In this document: piece after piece, positions 25,246-35,744 of the stretch
Layout: each line of letters begins with the position of its first letter
Numbering within the stretch: the first letter of the stretch is position 1
Source of the DNA: Megamerina dolium
Taxonomy: Eukaryota > Arthropoda > Insecta > Diptera > Megamerinidae
Assembly (NCBI GenBank): GCA_963854835.1
Contig: OY978526.1
Span: forward strand, 46,322,140 to 46,386,139
Length of the DNA stretch: 64,000 bases
Direction of reading: 5' to 3'
Made by a program: the position numbers and the translations under genes
The notes under the pieces: model-generated
Told to the model about the DNA's origin: nothing
Databases searched by the model: none
What the model saw: the letters and a program-made list of their open reading frames with translations, nothing else

Positions 25246-25259
25246 TTTTTATTGTTTAT

Positions 25260-25755
25260 TTTTGTTCTTAGCGAAAAAATGAGGAAAATATGATAAAACG
25301 AAATTTGTTAAGACTCAACAACCACTAGACAATCAGTTTCACGTAAACCCAACTTAAGAAGAAAAGCTACCAATATTGCTGTTGACTGTACGGCATTGCT
25401 TTGTTTTTGTTTGGTTTCGGGGGGATCATCAGGAAAGTGTGAGTTCATCAATATTTCTACCGTCTCGGTGTAAGTTGTGATCAGGTGCCATCTGGTTTAA
25501 CCAGGACGCTTGGAATTTGGGAAGATTTGGATTATATCTTTCTATGTCTAGAAACCTCTGAGGCCCCCTGCATGTTACAGAAACTTGTTCAACACATTTA
25601 TGCTTTCTAAGGTATCCTACGATGAGGCTGGCCTGGAACTTGTGAGTGTCTTTTACCAGACTTTGTAGGTTGCTTGGATTACATGATTTCACCAGCGGAT
25701 TGAAAGGCCCCTGATTCACAATGATTGGCAATTGTTGTGTACTATTTTTCACCAA
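25260..25755 (-). other. Possible coding remnant next to LTR-like fragment
   Basis: On the minus strand a frame of 108 codons (25755-25429) starts in the conserved leader AAAAATAGTACACAACA and reads on with NPSNLQSLVKDTHKFQASL, VGYLRKHKCVEQVSV and RYNPNLPKFQASWLNQ. After a double TGA a shifted frame continues with DDPPETKQKQSN and ILVAFLLKLGLRETDCLVVV (to about 25300). I do not recognise a family. Its position just downstream, on the same strand, of the LTR-like segment 25756-26504 would suit a leader or Gag region, but that is inference. Confidence 0.35.
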
Positions 25756-26504
25756 CAGTCACTAAATACCTAACGGCTAGACTCGAGGATATAACACACA
25801 AAATTCGCACCTAAACCTAAGCTGCTAAATATCCTTCGAGACTATCACACTGGTTAGCTGAAATAAAACAGGGTTAATTATACGATACTTGCGCTTTTAG
25901 GTCTTCACTTTATTCCTGGTGTTACTTTACACTCTTATACTAATACATTTTTACACTAATACTGGAGGGCCTCGCAAGGATCGCAGTAATTTACAATTCA
26001 CAACTTAGAACAAGACTCTCAACTGAAAAAGCGACTGCCTTCCGTAAGCTGGCAGTTTATATACCATTTTTCTATTACTATCCACATATAACATAATACT
26101 ATAACATACAATAATATATTCACACCACATGTGCGTATGTATGTATGTACACGATCTATTCACTCCACAAGTGTGTAAGCAACTTTTTGATATTCACATA
26201 CATGAGTAGTCCACGTGATTTTAGTTATCATGGAATGTCTAAACATTGTTGGTATGCTTACGTAAATGCAGAACTACGAATTGTGTGGAAAGTGCTTTTT
26301 CAGCTTGTTCACACCCAACTGCAACTCAGTTGACTCAATGTTCTGGCATTCCACAATTATAAGTAATATTAATATGGATTATGTATATCACAACTTCGAG
26401 CAATGTTGATATGTATACGGATAAATATGTATTTCACAATTTCGGGAAATATGTCGCGAGGCAAAATATGCTTATGTGCATATTTCATATTTTGGCTCGC
26501 AACA
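25733..26504 (-). mobile_element. LTR-like fragment A
   Basis: On the minus strand it begins TGTTGCGAGCC (26504), carries a TATA-like GTATATAAACTGCCAGC near 26064 and an AATAAAG signal near 25908, and continues to AAAAATAGTACACAACA (25733-25750). The segment is homologous, in the opposite orientation, to 61785-62563. Both copies share the start TGTT, the TATA region followed by GGCAG, the GCGAGGCCCTC block, and the same end motif. A minus-oriented promoter in front of an AT-rich leader fits an LTR of a retrotransposon (possibly BEL/Pao), but neither a second LTR nor Pol is present here. A 62-codon frame on each copy is conserved between them but looks like chance in shared sequence. Confidence 0.55.
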
Positions 26505-26585
26505 CAATGTTGGGTATTCTTCAAATATGCGTTTGGCCGGTTCGGATGTACGAATTTGTTAATTAGGATTAAGTGATAGGATTAC

Positions 26586-26993
26586 TTAGTTCAGAGAAAA
26601 TCTAAGCAAATGTTCGCGGTCAGGTAAAGCACATTTCGGTATAAGCTCAAGACGCACGCCACGCGAAAGGTATGACTTGTCAAAAGCGATAAATTTTACA
26701 TTGCCCTGATGCCAACCTGCTTCTCGTGTTACTGGTGGGGTGCCAGAAAACAAATCCATCAGTAGATGAAAGATCTGTGCTGGTTTTCATTCTAATAGTC
26801 TCCAAATATCAGTTTTGGTAATGCCGTTAGGTCGTTTCTGTAGACCGACGCCATAACCAAATATACTTTGATCTCGCTAAAAGCCGAATAGGCAGTTGAG
26901 GCACCGTCCAACTATCTTAGCCAGTAGTTTAGCGATTTCTTTAGCCGAACGCTTAATCTTTAGCTCTTTTTTATCACCACTCCTTGTTGCCAT
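26586..26993 (-). pseudogene. Unknown 135-codon coding remnant with two stops
   Basis: Starting from an ATG at 26993 on the minus strand, one frame runs to TAA at 26586 with only two internal stops (a TAG after LNCLFGF, a TGA after DIWRLLE). It reads as ordinary soluble protein: a basic start (GDKKELKIKRSAKEIAKLL), then GVGLQKRPNGITKTDIWRLL, FHLLMDLFSGTPPVTREAG and FIAFDKSYLSRGVRLELIP. I do not recognise the family. It is not one of the usual shadows, since no other frame here makes sense. It lies just upstream, on the same strand, of LTR-like fragment A, so it could be the 3' coding part of that element or an unrelated insertion. Confidence 0.4.
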
Positions 26994-26999
26994 TGAGCT

Positions 27000-27555
27000 A
27001 TTAATTGTTTATGTCGCCATACCATGAAGGTCCTTTCCTGAAAAAACCTCTAAATCTACGGTATGACGCTAATTATTTTTATCACTCTCGTCATGATCAG
27101 TTGTTGCCATTTTTCTGATTATCGACGGGATACTGGTTGATATAGGCAAGCTTGCGCTTGAACGTGAAAGCAGAAGACTCTCGATATGATATTCTCCAGA
27201 GTTTCACTACCTCTCCCGATTTGGTCGGTTTTAAAACACCCGTAATTTTTGATGTTTTTATATTTTTTCTGCATATAATTCCCACAAGTAGAAAAGAAGG
27301 AGATAGTCCTCCTGCCAAGTTGATTCTTGTCACGGATCGTATAACACCTCAGTCCAACTGAGAGGAGGGAAAGTGGGAAATGAAGTTTCAATCGTGTGAA
27401 AAGCTTGCCAACCTGAATGTCTATTCGGGGCAGCAAAAACCCACCTTAGTTCACCGTAGTCTGATGGTGTTTTTGCAAGGTAATGTGTATAACTGCCTCA
27501 ACCTGGTGGGGCTTACGCAATCCTTATTGAACTCATGGGAAGTGTAATGAGGATG
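27000..27555. other. Stretch with no supported feature
   Basis: Both strands carry 70-100 codon open frames here (27097-27436), but none shows a known motif and they overlap one another, so no product is called. Confidence 0.35.
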
Positions 27556-27561
27556 ACGTCA

Positions 27562-27629
27562 TGTAGCAAGTTCTGCTACATAATATATATCACAGATTGC
27601 TCTAAAAGAGCATCCTGTGATATATATTA
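27562..27629. repeat. Double hairpin at the 5' end of a truncated LINE
   Basis: Two adjacent palindromes. ATGTAGCA (from 27561) pairs with TGCTACAT (to 27582) around AGTTC. TAATATATATCACAG (27581-27595) pairs perfectly with CTGTGATATATATTA (27615-27629), and inside that GCTCT (27599-27603) pairs with AGAGC (27607-27611) around AAA. The right half corresponds to the RTE-like LINE sequence (AAAAGAGCGTCCTGTGACATC at 58627), while the left half is its mirror. Confidence 0.75.
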
Positions 27630-29095
27630 CAGATGCCATGCGGAGAAGTACAAACTCGGATGTGGATTTGTTTTCAGTAAGAGACTGCGACGCAGTTCAC
27701 ACCTGTGAATGAGCGGCTGGCAACAATCCGCATTAAAGCAAAATATTTTAACATCAGCCTAATATGTGCCCACGCTCCGATGAATGAGAAGGACTATGCG
27801 ACCAAAGAGAACTTCTTTCAGCACCTCGAAGAAGTTTATGACCTCTGCCCCCGCCACTGTATAAAATCGTGCTTGGCGACTTTAATGCCAGGGTGGGTAA
27901 GTAGGGCACCTTTAGCTAAACTTTCGGGAAATTCAGCCTCCACCAGAACACCTCCGATAACGGAATGAGGCTGATCGACTTTGCCGCAGCACGAAACACG
28001 GTAATTAGTAGTACCAGATTTCATAAAGCGCTGTAGCTGTGTCCGAATCAATAACCAAAAAACCAAATTCATCACGTGGTGATCGACGGAAGGCATGCTT
28101 CCAGTATGATGGACGTAAAAACGATCGTGGAGCCAACATCGACTCGGATCACTACCTTGTTGCATCTAAGGTAGGAATTCGTGTATGTGTCTCAAAGAAC
28201 AAACGAAGTCCCACACAGAGACAGCTTGACGTCAATAAGCTGCAATCACCAGAGACAGCAAATGCTTTCACCACTTTATTATCGGATCTGCTTATGCAGA
28301 ATACTCCCCCTCTTGATGATACATGCGCACAGTGGACACATATATCCCACTCAATGACTACTACTGCTAAGGAGGTTTCTACCGGTCTCTGAGGAATGAG
28401 TAGTATGATCAGGAGTGTCGCGACGCTACCGCAGCGAGCTGTTAAGGAGCGGTATAGAGACGTCTTTTCAGGCGAAAAAAAACAGAGCTAGAAGGACGCG
28501 AGTGTAAGAAATTCGAGATGAGTAGAGACAGGAATGAGGCTCATGATGTCAGCATGGAGATATTGCGAAGGATGACTCTTGCTAGCAGGAGTTACTTTGG
28601 GCTAAGTAAGTAATTGAGAAATAAGGCCTTCTCTCGAGAAACGAAAATCACACTCTACACATCTCTCGTAATGCCTGTCCTTACATATGGCTCCGAAGCT
28701 TGGACATTTTCACCTGAGATGAGAGAATGCTAGGACTTTTCGAGAGAAACGTTATACGCAAGATCTTTGGACATATTTGCGTTGGTGGCGAGTATCGAAT
28801 AAGGTACAACCATGAGCTGTATAAGCTGTATGCCGACACCGACATAGTAACGCGCATTAGAATTCAGCGGCTGCGCTGGCTAGGCCATGTCATGCGAATG
28901 GGAGAACACGCTCCGGCTAAAAAAATGTTATATTCGGACCTAACCTCCGGTGGAAAGATCAAGCACTGGAAAACTTGTCAGCGCTTGGAATTTCTAACTG
29001 GCGCCAACTAGCGAAGGAAAGAGATGGCTGGCGAAGCATACTAGATTTGGCTTAAATCTATTTTCTGTTGTAATGGCTACATAAGTAAGGAAGTA
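27600..29095 (+). pseudogene. RTE-like LINE, 5'-truncated and internally deleted copy
   Basis: Starts within the endonuclease (AAAAGAGCATCCTGTGA corresponds to 58629). Recognisable pieces are VNERLATIRIKA (27705 onward), a degraded GDFNARVG near 27878, a stretch matching NIDSDHYLV (28135-28160), LMQNTPPLDDTCAQWTH (28290-28340), then an abrupt jump at about 28500 to the C-terminal part. The end gives [37 protein letters not shown] and a degraded tail (28727-29011). Most of the reverse transcriptase, including the catalytic box, is deleted. The 3' end is GGCTACATAAGTAAGGAAGTAAG (29070-29092), a short TAAG-type tail. Sister copies: 39420-41900 (minus) and 58350-61331 (plus). Confidence 0.85.
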
Positions 29096-30475
29096 AGTTC
29101 ACCGCCTGATAGCAATTTAAGATGGGTTTTGTCAGCATAAGTAAATTTAACAGGTATATAAAAATATATTTAAAGAGCATAAAGCTGAGTTTCATTTTAG
29201 ATTTGATGCTGGTCGGGCGCATATACTGTTTTCTCATGCATGGTCAAATATTTGCTTGAGAGAATTGCAGCACAGAATTACCAGGAGTAGCACTAGCACA
29301 TGTATCATATGGAAAAGTTCTGTATGATAAAAATACGCTGAAATGTGTATTGGTTTTTACACATTCATTCATTGTGATTCAGACTTAGATGATTAAATTA
29401 TGAAAGTTAAGAATCATTTTGCATTCTATTCCAAGTGCCAACTGGTGGAATTTCTATTAATTTTAGTTTACATACATTTGTTCATTTTTATACATTTTGT
29501 CTTTTAATAATTTTTTTTTCTCTTTTAAAAGGTTAAGTGTTGATAGCGGGTCTCATCGATCATTACTGGATGATCCGATTAAAATTCTCTGCACAACCGG
29601 GGACCTTCCCCATTAATTTGGTTTTTATATTTTCTATTTATTCAAATTTATACAGTATATTGTACATATACAAATTTTCTTTCTTCACTTCGGTTTAAAT
29701 TTCTTTTCAGACTATTCAACCAGAAAATCTTATAAAACAACAACAAATAAATAAACAATAGATCTGGGAAAAGAAATAAAGACTTTTTTGAATTTTGGTA
29801 TATATAGAAAAATTGGTATATATAGAAAAAAAATCTAAATCATTAAATACATGTAAAGCACAAACAAAATTTGTGCTTTGGGTGTGTATTTGGACACTAT
29901 TGTTTGCAAGACTATATGATAGCAATGCTCTTTACAGTCTTCAATTCAATCAATTTATCTGAAAATGTTTAAATTGGTTTGATAGACATTTCTACAAATG
30001 TTATATAACACAAGCCTTTAAAGGCATTGGGTATGTGGAATTATACTTGTATCCGATAAGACGCTCAAAGTAATTGATTCCTTTTAAAAAGTTGGGTAGA
30101 TGTTCGTCTGGAGCACCCTTGTAGTCCAAGTTTCGATAGCCTGATTCCAGAATCCCTTAATCTTTTTATACGGTTTAATGGTCGAAACTTTCTTGTTCTT
30201 TGAAGAATATATTCGAAATCTTCAATGTACACTGATGATGTAAAGGTTTTACGTAGCACGGATCGGCAGGTTCTCCTCTATGAAAACCTAAATTGGATGA
30301 TCTGCTCAGATAGCGCAATATAAATTACATGACTTAATCCAAAATGTAAAACAATCAACTCATATCATTATTCACACCTTATCAATTAATTGGATGCAAA
30401 ATTGAATGAAATTAACGAAGAAAATCTAATATTTATGCACATTTTCATCAAAACATTTGACAATTAAAAACAACT
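29096..30475. other. Non-coding stretch
   Basis: A 64-codon frame on the minus strand (30065-30259) has a basic, protein-like composition but no motif I know. A direct repeat of TTGGTATATATAGAAAAA occurs at about 29796 and 29815. Nothing else recognised. Confidence 0.35.
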
Positions 30476-30479
30476 TGCT

Positions 30480-31015
30480 TAAATATCCTGATTTCGCTCA
30501 CATCAACCAATTTTGGACCACTTTTTCCAATAAATGTGGCCGTATTTCGTCAATGGTGGCTTGAATATTGGCTTCCAATGGCCACTGTCTTAACATAGAT
30601 TCATAAAAAGTAATCAAGAGGCGTTAAATTGCACGAACGAGGAGGCCAATTAACAGGACCGCCTCTGGAAAGAAAATTGTCGGCAAATTGATTTGTTGAA
30701 ACCAAATATCAAATTGTGGAAACCAAAAGTCAGTTAGCATGGGTCGATATCGCTCGCCATTCACCGTAACGACAGCTCCTTCCTCATTTCGAAAGAAATA
30801 AGGACCGTAAACCACACCAAACAGTAAATTTTAATGGATGTAATGGTGTCTCAATGACAGCTTGAGGATTGTCTTCGCTCCATATATGGCTATTTTGTTT
30901 ATTAACCCTACGATTAGCGATAGCTTCGAGTTTGAAAAAAAAGCGGTGGGATTTAAAGTTTAAAGTTAAGCTGTTGTTTCGTGCTCGTTAAACGCTTGAG
31001 TGCATGTTTCGCACT
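30480..31015 (-). pseudogene. Tc1/mariner-superfamily transposase fragment (C-terminal half)
   Basis: Minus strand, same family as 19150-20225. MVYGPYFFRNEEGAVVTVNG and ERYRPMLTDFWFPQ (30815-30700) correspond to GIIGPYFFKDDEGR and VNGERYRAMITNFFLPKM. FDIWFQQINLPT replaces the expected FQQD block, so the second catalytic Asp is lost. RGGPVNWPPRSCNLTPLD-like sequence follows at about 30670-30620 in another frame. Upstream at 30830-31010 come degraded pieces of the preceding region. The element is interrupted: its N-terminal part is at 31980-32189. Confidence 0.75.
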
Positions 31016-31199
31016 AATACCTTAATATGGAATGTTCCACGCAAACTGCTTTATTGCAGGTATAACAATATTACTTGGTTTTCCTTTTCGTGGCATAAAT
31101 GGCATAATGGCCTACTAATGGTGTCGGTACTATCTGTAAAGGCAAATGTAGTATTATAAAGTTATTACTGCTTTGTGTTCCAAATATACCTTTACGTTA

Positions 31200-31565
31200 A
31201 ATGCATCCATAGCATTTACAATCCTAGGAAAACGAGTAATGTGTGGATTCGTTGCTCGTTCCTAAATATTTGGAGTTACTAACTTAAGAGGCTTCATTTC
31301 ACCATAGATCACAAATGCGGCCAATGTATCTATGACAATCGTATTAGGTGCAAACACTTCTTCAGAATGCTTTTCTGGCTCATCTGTCTTCATAAAATTC
31401 CACGTCTATTTCAATATGTACTTTCATCTCACCATCGGACTCGTCAATATCAACTTCTGGCTTATATGACATCAAATTTGGGTCATCATCATCGATTGCT
31501 TCATCCATAAATTTAGTGAATCGTACCACCATGTTCGCAATATTCCTATCTGTACCTTCCATCAT
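31200..31565 (-). other. Unrecognised coding-like remnant, acidic
   Basis: On the minus strand an ATG at 31565 opens 61 codons with FMDEAIDDDDPNLMSYKPEV, then DIDESDGEMKVHIEIDVEFY. After a frameshift near 31380 it continues as EPEKHSEEVFAPNTIVIDTL and AAFVIYGEMKPLKLVTPNI; beyond a TAG the same frame goes on with NPHITRFPRIVNAMDAFNVK and VYLEHKAVITL to about 31165. The composition is protein-like and unlike the neighbouring transposase, but I do not recognise a family. It sits between the two halves of a mariner-type element, so it may be part of a later insertion or a captured host segment. Confidence 0.35.
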
Positions 31566-31979
31566 TTTGTAAAGAAAAAGACACGAACTACCAAAGTTAT
31601 GCGCGAGTAACTACAAATCAAGACCAAGATCAAGTCACTTCAAATAATAGTTTGATACACAGTTTGTGCAACATAACAAAATGCGATAGAAACATCGTAG
31701 TTGCCTTGCAAAAAGAAATTTTTTTGAATAACCTCTCAAGCTGACTGTGACTATACATTTCAAAAAGTCGCCGTTAGGTATTTTTTTCGCATAAAAGGAT
31801 ATTCAAAATCAAAAGTAAACTCTACCAACTGAAAGTAAACAAATTCCAATGTAATTCATTCAAAGTATTTTATAATGATCGTATTGGGTCCCCAGGGATC
31901 CTACCGCTAATCTCAGTACTAAAATATTTCAAATCTAAATACAATATAAATGTGTTCTTATACAGATTTAAAAATACTT

Positions 31980-32189
31980 TTAATTCTTGATTAAAAGTTG
32001 ATTTGTTCTATGAGCTTCGCGAACAGAATTATTTTTTTGAGAATGAAATTCCACAATTTGGAAGCGTTCTTCTGGCGTTAAACGGTTAATGATGAAATGG
32101 CAAATTTTACTGTACACAGTTTGACAATTCTCATATGTCAAACCATAAATATCCCTAAGTTTCAATTTTCTAACATAATTATTTAACAC
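31980..32189 (-). pseudogene. Tc1/mariner-superfamily transposase fragment (N-terminal HTH)
   Basis: Minus strand: INRLTPEERFQIVEFHSQKN, then NSVREAHRTNQ, matching MNRLTNEQRLQIIEFYYQN and SCSVKRAHR of the copy at 19261. It is the first helix-turn-helix of the transposase. The rest of the element lies about 0.95 kb further along at 30480-31015, so the copy was split by inserted sequence or by rearrangement. Confidence 0.75.
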
Positions 32190-32199
32190 AATATTTGTT

Positions 32200-32900
32200 G
32201 TTTAGTTAAAACCATGTTGATGTCGCTGGCACCGAGTTTTAAGTATCAACACAGGTACCATTTCAAAGAGGTTAAATAAATTTGAATAACTAATAAATGG
32301 AATTATTTTTAGCTAAGAGCATAATAGCATAAATCTAATTCGTGAACCATTAAATTATACTTGATATCTAAGTAAATATGTTTTTATGTAATGAAAACAT
32401 CTTTCAATTGCATTCTTAATTTCGCAGCTGCTACTGATCCGCCTTTCCTTCGTTATCTTAAGCACATGAAAGCACTCAAGATAACAAATGAAACCGATGC
32501 AGTCGAAATGCTATTTAATAAAAACAAATTTGTAATAAATCTAAAGTATACGCAAAACCGAGACAGAAAAAAATACAGCTCTAAAATATTCATGTTTGGA
32601 TAATGGAAAAAGCAAGTGAACAAAACTACTGCTATTACACCCACTACTTCTACTGCAATGGTAATACATATTTACAGTGAGTGAATAAAAAATATGCCAG
32701 GTAGATATGGAAATGAGAGTAAAGCAGTTACAAAAGCAAAAGCAATACTTCTAGATAAGAAGAAGAAAGAAAAATGCGCTCAATACATTTAAAATTCAAT
32801 TTTAAAATGAAACATTTTTATTCCGCTACTAGCTGCAAAGGAAAATGTTGCAAGTGCTGTAAATAGGTGAAATAAAAAATGTTATTGTTTTCAGAAACGA
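32200..32900. other. Non-coding stretch before the tandem duplication
   Basis: Two overlapping 63-70 codon frames (32391-32644) on opposite strands have no motif. Nothing else recognised. Confidence 0.35.
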
Positions 32901-32903
32901 TTG

Positions 32904-33377
32904 TAGTTAGTGCGCTTATGCTATATAGATACGGGCTTAAAAGATGGCTTAAAATTAACATCTTTGATGAAAAAAGCGTATATTGTTTTCTACACCTATT
33001 ATCGGATGGTAGGAAGGAATAGAGCTCTACATCCATGCTGTAGCAGAAAGACTTATGTAAAAATACGTGATAAAAGAAATATGAAGAATACGGCGGCCGC
33101 AGGGGCCAATTACTTCTGCCTAACAGTCGCCTGAATACGATAGTTAGTGCGCTTATGCTATATAGATACGGGCTTAAAAGATGGCTTAAAATTAACATCT
33201 TTGATGAAAAAAGCGTATATTGTTTTCTACACCTATTATCGGATGGTAGGAAGGAATAGAGCTCTACATCCATGCTGTAGCAGAAAGACTTATGTAAAAA
33301 TACGTGATAAAAGAAATATGAAGAATACGGCGGCCGCAGGGGCCAATTACTTCTGCCTAACAGTCGCCTGAATACGA
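32904..33377. repeat. Perfect 237-bp tandem duplication
   Basis: The unit starting TAGTTAGTGCGCTTATGC at 32904-33140 is repeated directly at 33141-33377 without a visible difference; divergence starts only at the third TAG (33378). The same 74-codon frame (MRLCYIDTGLKDGLKLTSLM...) therefore occurs twice at a spacing of exactly 237 bp. On the minus strand both units join into a 151-codon open frame because 237 is a multiple of three. I recognise no protein in either frame. The unit contains an internal GGCGGCCGC (NotI-like) word, unusually GC-rich for this window. Confidence 0.92.
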
Positions 33378-34230
33378 TAGATCTCTATGTTGCTCATGCA
33401 GCAGCCATGGGTGTTTTAAGGCTGTGGGAAGAGGACGCTTTAACAAGAGAGCCAACGATTATAGAAGCCTAATTTTGATTTAGAGTCGACGCACAAGTTG
33501 TATAATAACTACTGCACCAAAGTTTGCTAAGATGGATCCAAAGTAGATAGTAAAATTGGATCAGGAGTTTGCACGTACAGATCCATATATAAGAATAAAG
33601 CTATCTATGCCATAAATGTGGCACTTATATACTCCGATGAGAAGAGACCTACATGCCAGTTTCGAACCGCAAAACCTTGCGTCTGGAGCATTTACAGATT
33701 TCCGTTTAGAAGGATTTTCATGAGTGCAACAAATGTACACCAGTTCTTATGATTAGATAGGCCAGTAGACAGAGTGCCGATTTGGATTTCTGTTACAAAT
33801 AATTTTTTATTATTTCGCGTGCTTGAACAGAGATATAGAGAAAGAGAGATAGAGGGAGACAAGAGAACATAGCAAAATGACAAAGTACGAAAGAGACCGA
33901 GTTCATAAGGGTAGCTAAACATAAAAGAATGTGACTTGTCGTTGTTGCAAGACGTTGTTGTAATTTACTATGACCGTACTACCATGGTCCTCGTATCCTA
34001 GAAAATATATACATTGAGTGGATTCCTCGTGATATTTTTATGACCTATCCGTCACCTATCCCATCATAATTAACATAGTTTACTCCCTTCACATTCACTT
34101 CATCATTTTGATAAACAAACAAAAGTAATTGTAGGATAACGAAATAATAAATAATAATTGATCTTCGAAGAGGCGTAGAACTTTAATTGAAATACAATAA
34201 AATAATGAGATTCCACTAGTGTTTGAATTG
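33378..34230. other. Non-coding stretch
   Basis: Contains a GA-rich run (GAGATATAGAGAAAGAGAGA near 33830). Open frames up to 76 codons have no motif. Confidence 0.4.
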
Positions 34231-34234
34231 ATTT

Positions 34235-34434
34235 CCAGTTGATTTTGTACCCATTGACCGAACGTATGCGGTGAATGATGACCACTCGGCTTTAGTTTCT
34301 GCACCAGAAGGACCTTATAAGGTGGTAGGCCGAGACCTTTACGCAAAATTTCTAACAAAGTGGATGCATACAGCTCCAGTTGCTGCGCGCCATGGGGAAA
34401 TACTCAATACTACGACATCTCTGCAGATACATAT
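34235..34434 (-). pseudogene. Tc1/mariner-superfamily transposase fragment
   Basis: Minus strand: SQQLELYASTLLEILRKGLG, then LPPYKVLLVQKLKPSG and TFGQWVQNQLE, homologous to RRRSQQFSFCHSTTWKILRN and DIKPFKIQLVQELKP in the copy at 19432-19677. It is the segment between the HTH domain and the catalytic core. The fragment stops exactly where the solo LTR at 34435 begins. Confidence 0.75.
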
Positions 34435-34860
34435 TGTAACGAGTATCGATGGTTGATTACTCATCACTGATTGTGAATGACACGAATATTGGCAGCATCG
34501 AAACGAATGTCAACAAAAAGAAATAGGCGATAACCAGATCAAGCCAACGAGAAAGAAAGAGAAGAATCTCGACTACAATAAAGGAAGATTCTGGAGTGTT
34601 GCCACAGAGTATAAATAGGGCCAGTTGTTGACAAATGAAATCAATTGCATCCCGAAAGTGATCGCGCAAGCATTGAGACAAAAGTTGCAAGTACATTAAA
34701 GAGTTATTCTAAATAGTTAATTGTAAATAAAGTTGATTAAATAAATTGTTGCTGTATATAGTTGTACAAAATAAGTGTTGCATTTATTATTAACAGAATC
34801 CAGTGATCGAACTAGATTGATTCAAATAGGATTAAACGTTCACAAAATAAAAACGTAACA
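34435..34860 (+). mobile_element. Solo LTR of the gypsy family found at 51783-57758
   Basis: The 426-bp segment starts TGTAACGAGTATCGATGG and ends AAAACGTAACA. It is flanked on both sides by ATAT (34431-34434 and 34861-34864), a 4-bp target duplication. It aligns throughout with the reverse complement of the 438-bp LTRs at 51783-52220 and 57321-57758, including the TATA box in GAGTATAAATAGGGCCAG (about 34608-34625) and the downstream AATAAAGTTG and AATAAATTG motifs. Small indels and substitutions show it is older than the full-length copy. A solo LTR arises by recombination between the two LTRs of an inserted element. Confidence 0.93.
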
Positions 34861-34919
34861 ATATTATCATTAGAATATATATGGTGTGAAAACGATCGAT
34901 AGTAAAATTTGTCGTTCGG

Positions 34920-35282
34920 ATGGACAATTATGTCGACCGTAAAATGGACGTACTGCACGGTAACATTTCCGAAGTAAACCATGATTTTCGAAATAAATTT
35001 GGACAATTTGCAAGCTTGCTTGATGAGTCTATTCATAATAAAATGCAAGCCAAACTGAGCTCACACGCTCTACGGATGTCATACTTGAATAAATCGGCCT
35101 ATTCCGATAGTGAGGCCACATCCTTTAAATATATCTTGTTCAACCAAGTTTTTTCTGATGTTTCTTTCAAATTTTTCCCCGGAAATGCGTGGCTTCTTTC
35201 TGTCATTCACAAAAAATTCAACAAGTATGAATTCAATTCTTTGCAAACAGATGTCACTGTTCATCGCATAGGAAAAAAGTAA
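34920..35282 (+). CDS. Hypothetical 120-aa ORF, function unknown
   Basis: Open from ATG at 34920 to TAA at 35280. It begins MDNYVDRKMDVLHGNISEVN and has a mixed, protein-like composition with no membrane segment or known motif. It lies 60 bases after the solo LTR, so the LTR promoter could in principle read into it. I cannot tell whether it is a small gene, an old element remnant or chance. No close neighbour supports a role. Confidence 0.3.
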   Translation: MDNYVDRKMDVLHGNISEVNHDFRNKFGQFASLLDESIHNKMQAKLSSHALRMSYLNKSAYSDSEATSFKYILFNQVFSDVSFKFFPGNAWLLSVIHKKFNKYEFNSLQTDVTVHRIGKK

Positions 35283-35284
35283 TC

Positions 35285-35740
35285 TGAAAATTTGAAAAGA
35301 TCAACTGCGTGTCCTTATAGGTAATGCTGAAGGCTTATGTAATAATTAAGATTGATTATTAGATATATATAAATTATGAGTTAGCAGAATATACATATAT
35401 TATATCTTAAAATAAGTATTTCTACCCATCTTTTAAAAAGTAATAAACGTTTCGTTTCAAGTAATATGACGTCTGCAAAAACCATAAACGTAAGTGCATT
35501 TTAATATCAATTTAATATAACATGAATAATACACACTACGGTCACCCATATTATACTACAACGTTAAAATGTAGCTTACTCATTCACCTATGAAAAATAT
35601 AGTACAAAACGTAGTTTCATCTTCTTTACATATCAAGTGTAGTAAAAAGAAATCCATTATTGATGGCTTTAGTAATCTGTATCTCGCGTTGTATAAGTGC
35701 GATCGGGTTACGCTAGACGGCGTTAGTACTAAATAAAATT
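35285..35740. other. Non-coding stretch
   Basis: AT-rich; no motif recognised. Confidence 0.4.
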
Positions 35741-35744
35741 TTCG

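Noticed and set aside
30065..30259. 64-codon minus-strand frame as a gene
   Set aside because: Protein-like composition but no motif, no neighbours to support it and short length.
32910..33371. Two identical 74-codon genes
   Set aside because: They are copies of the same 237-bp tandem unit, with no recognisable motif; duplication of DNA explains the identity.
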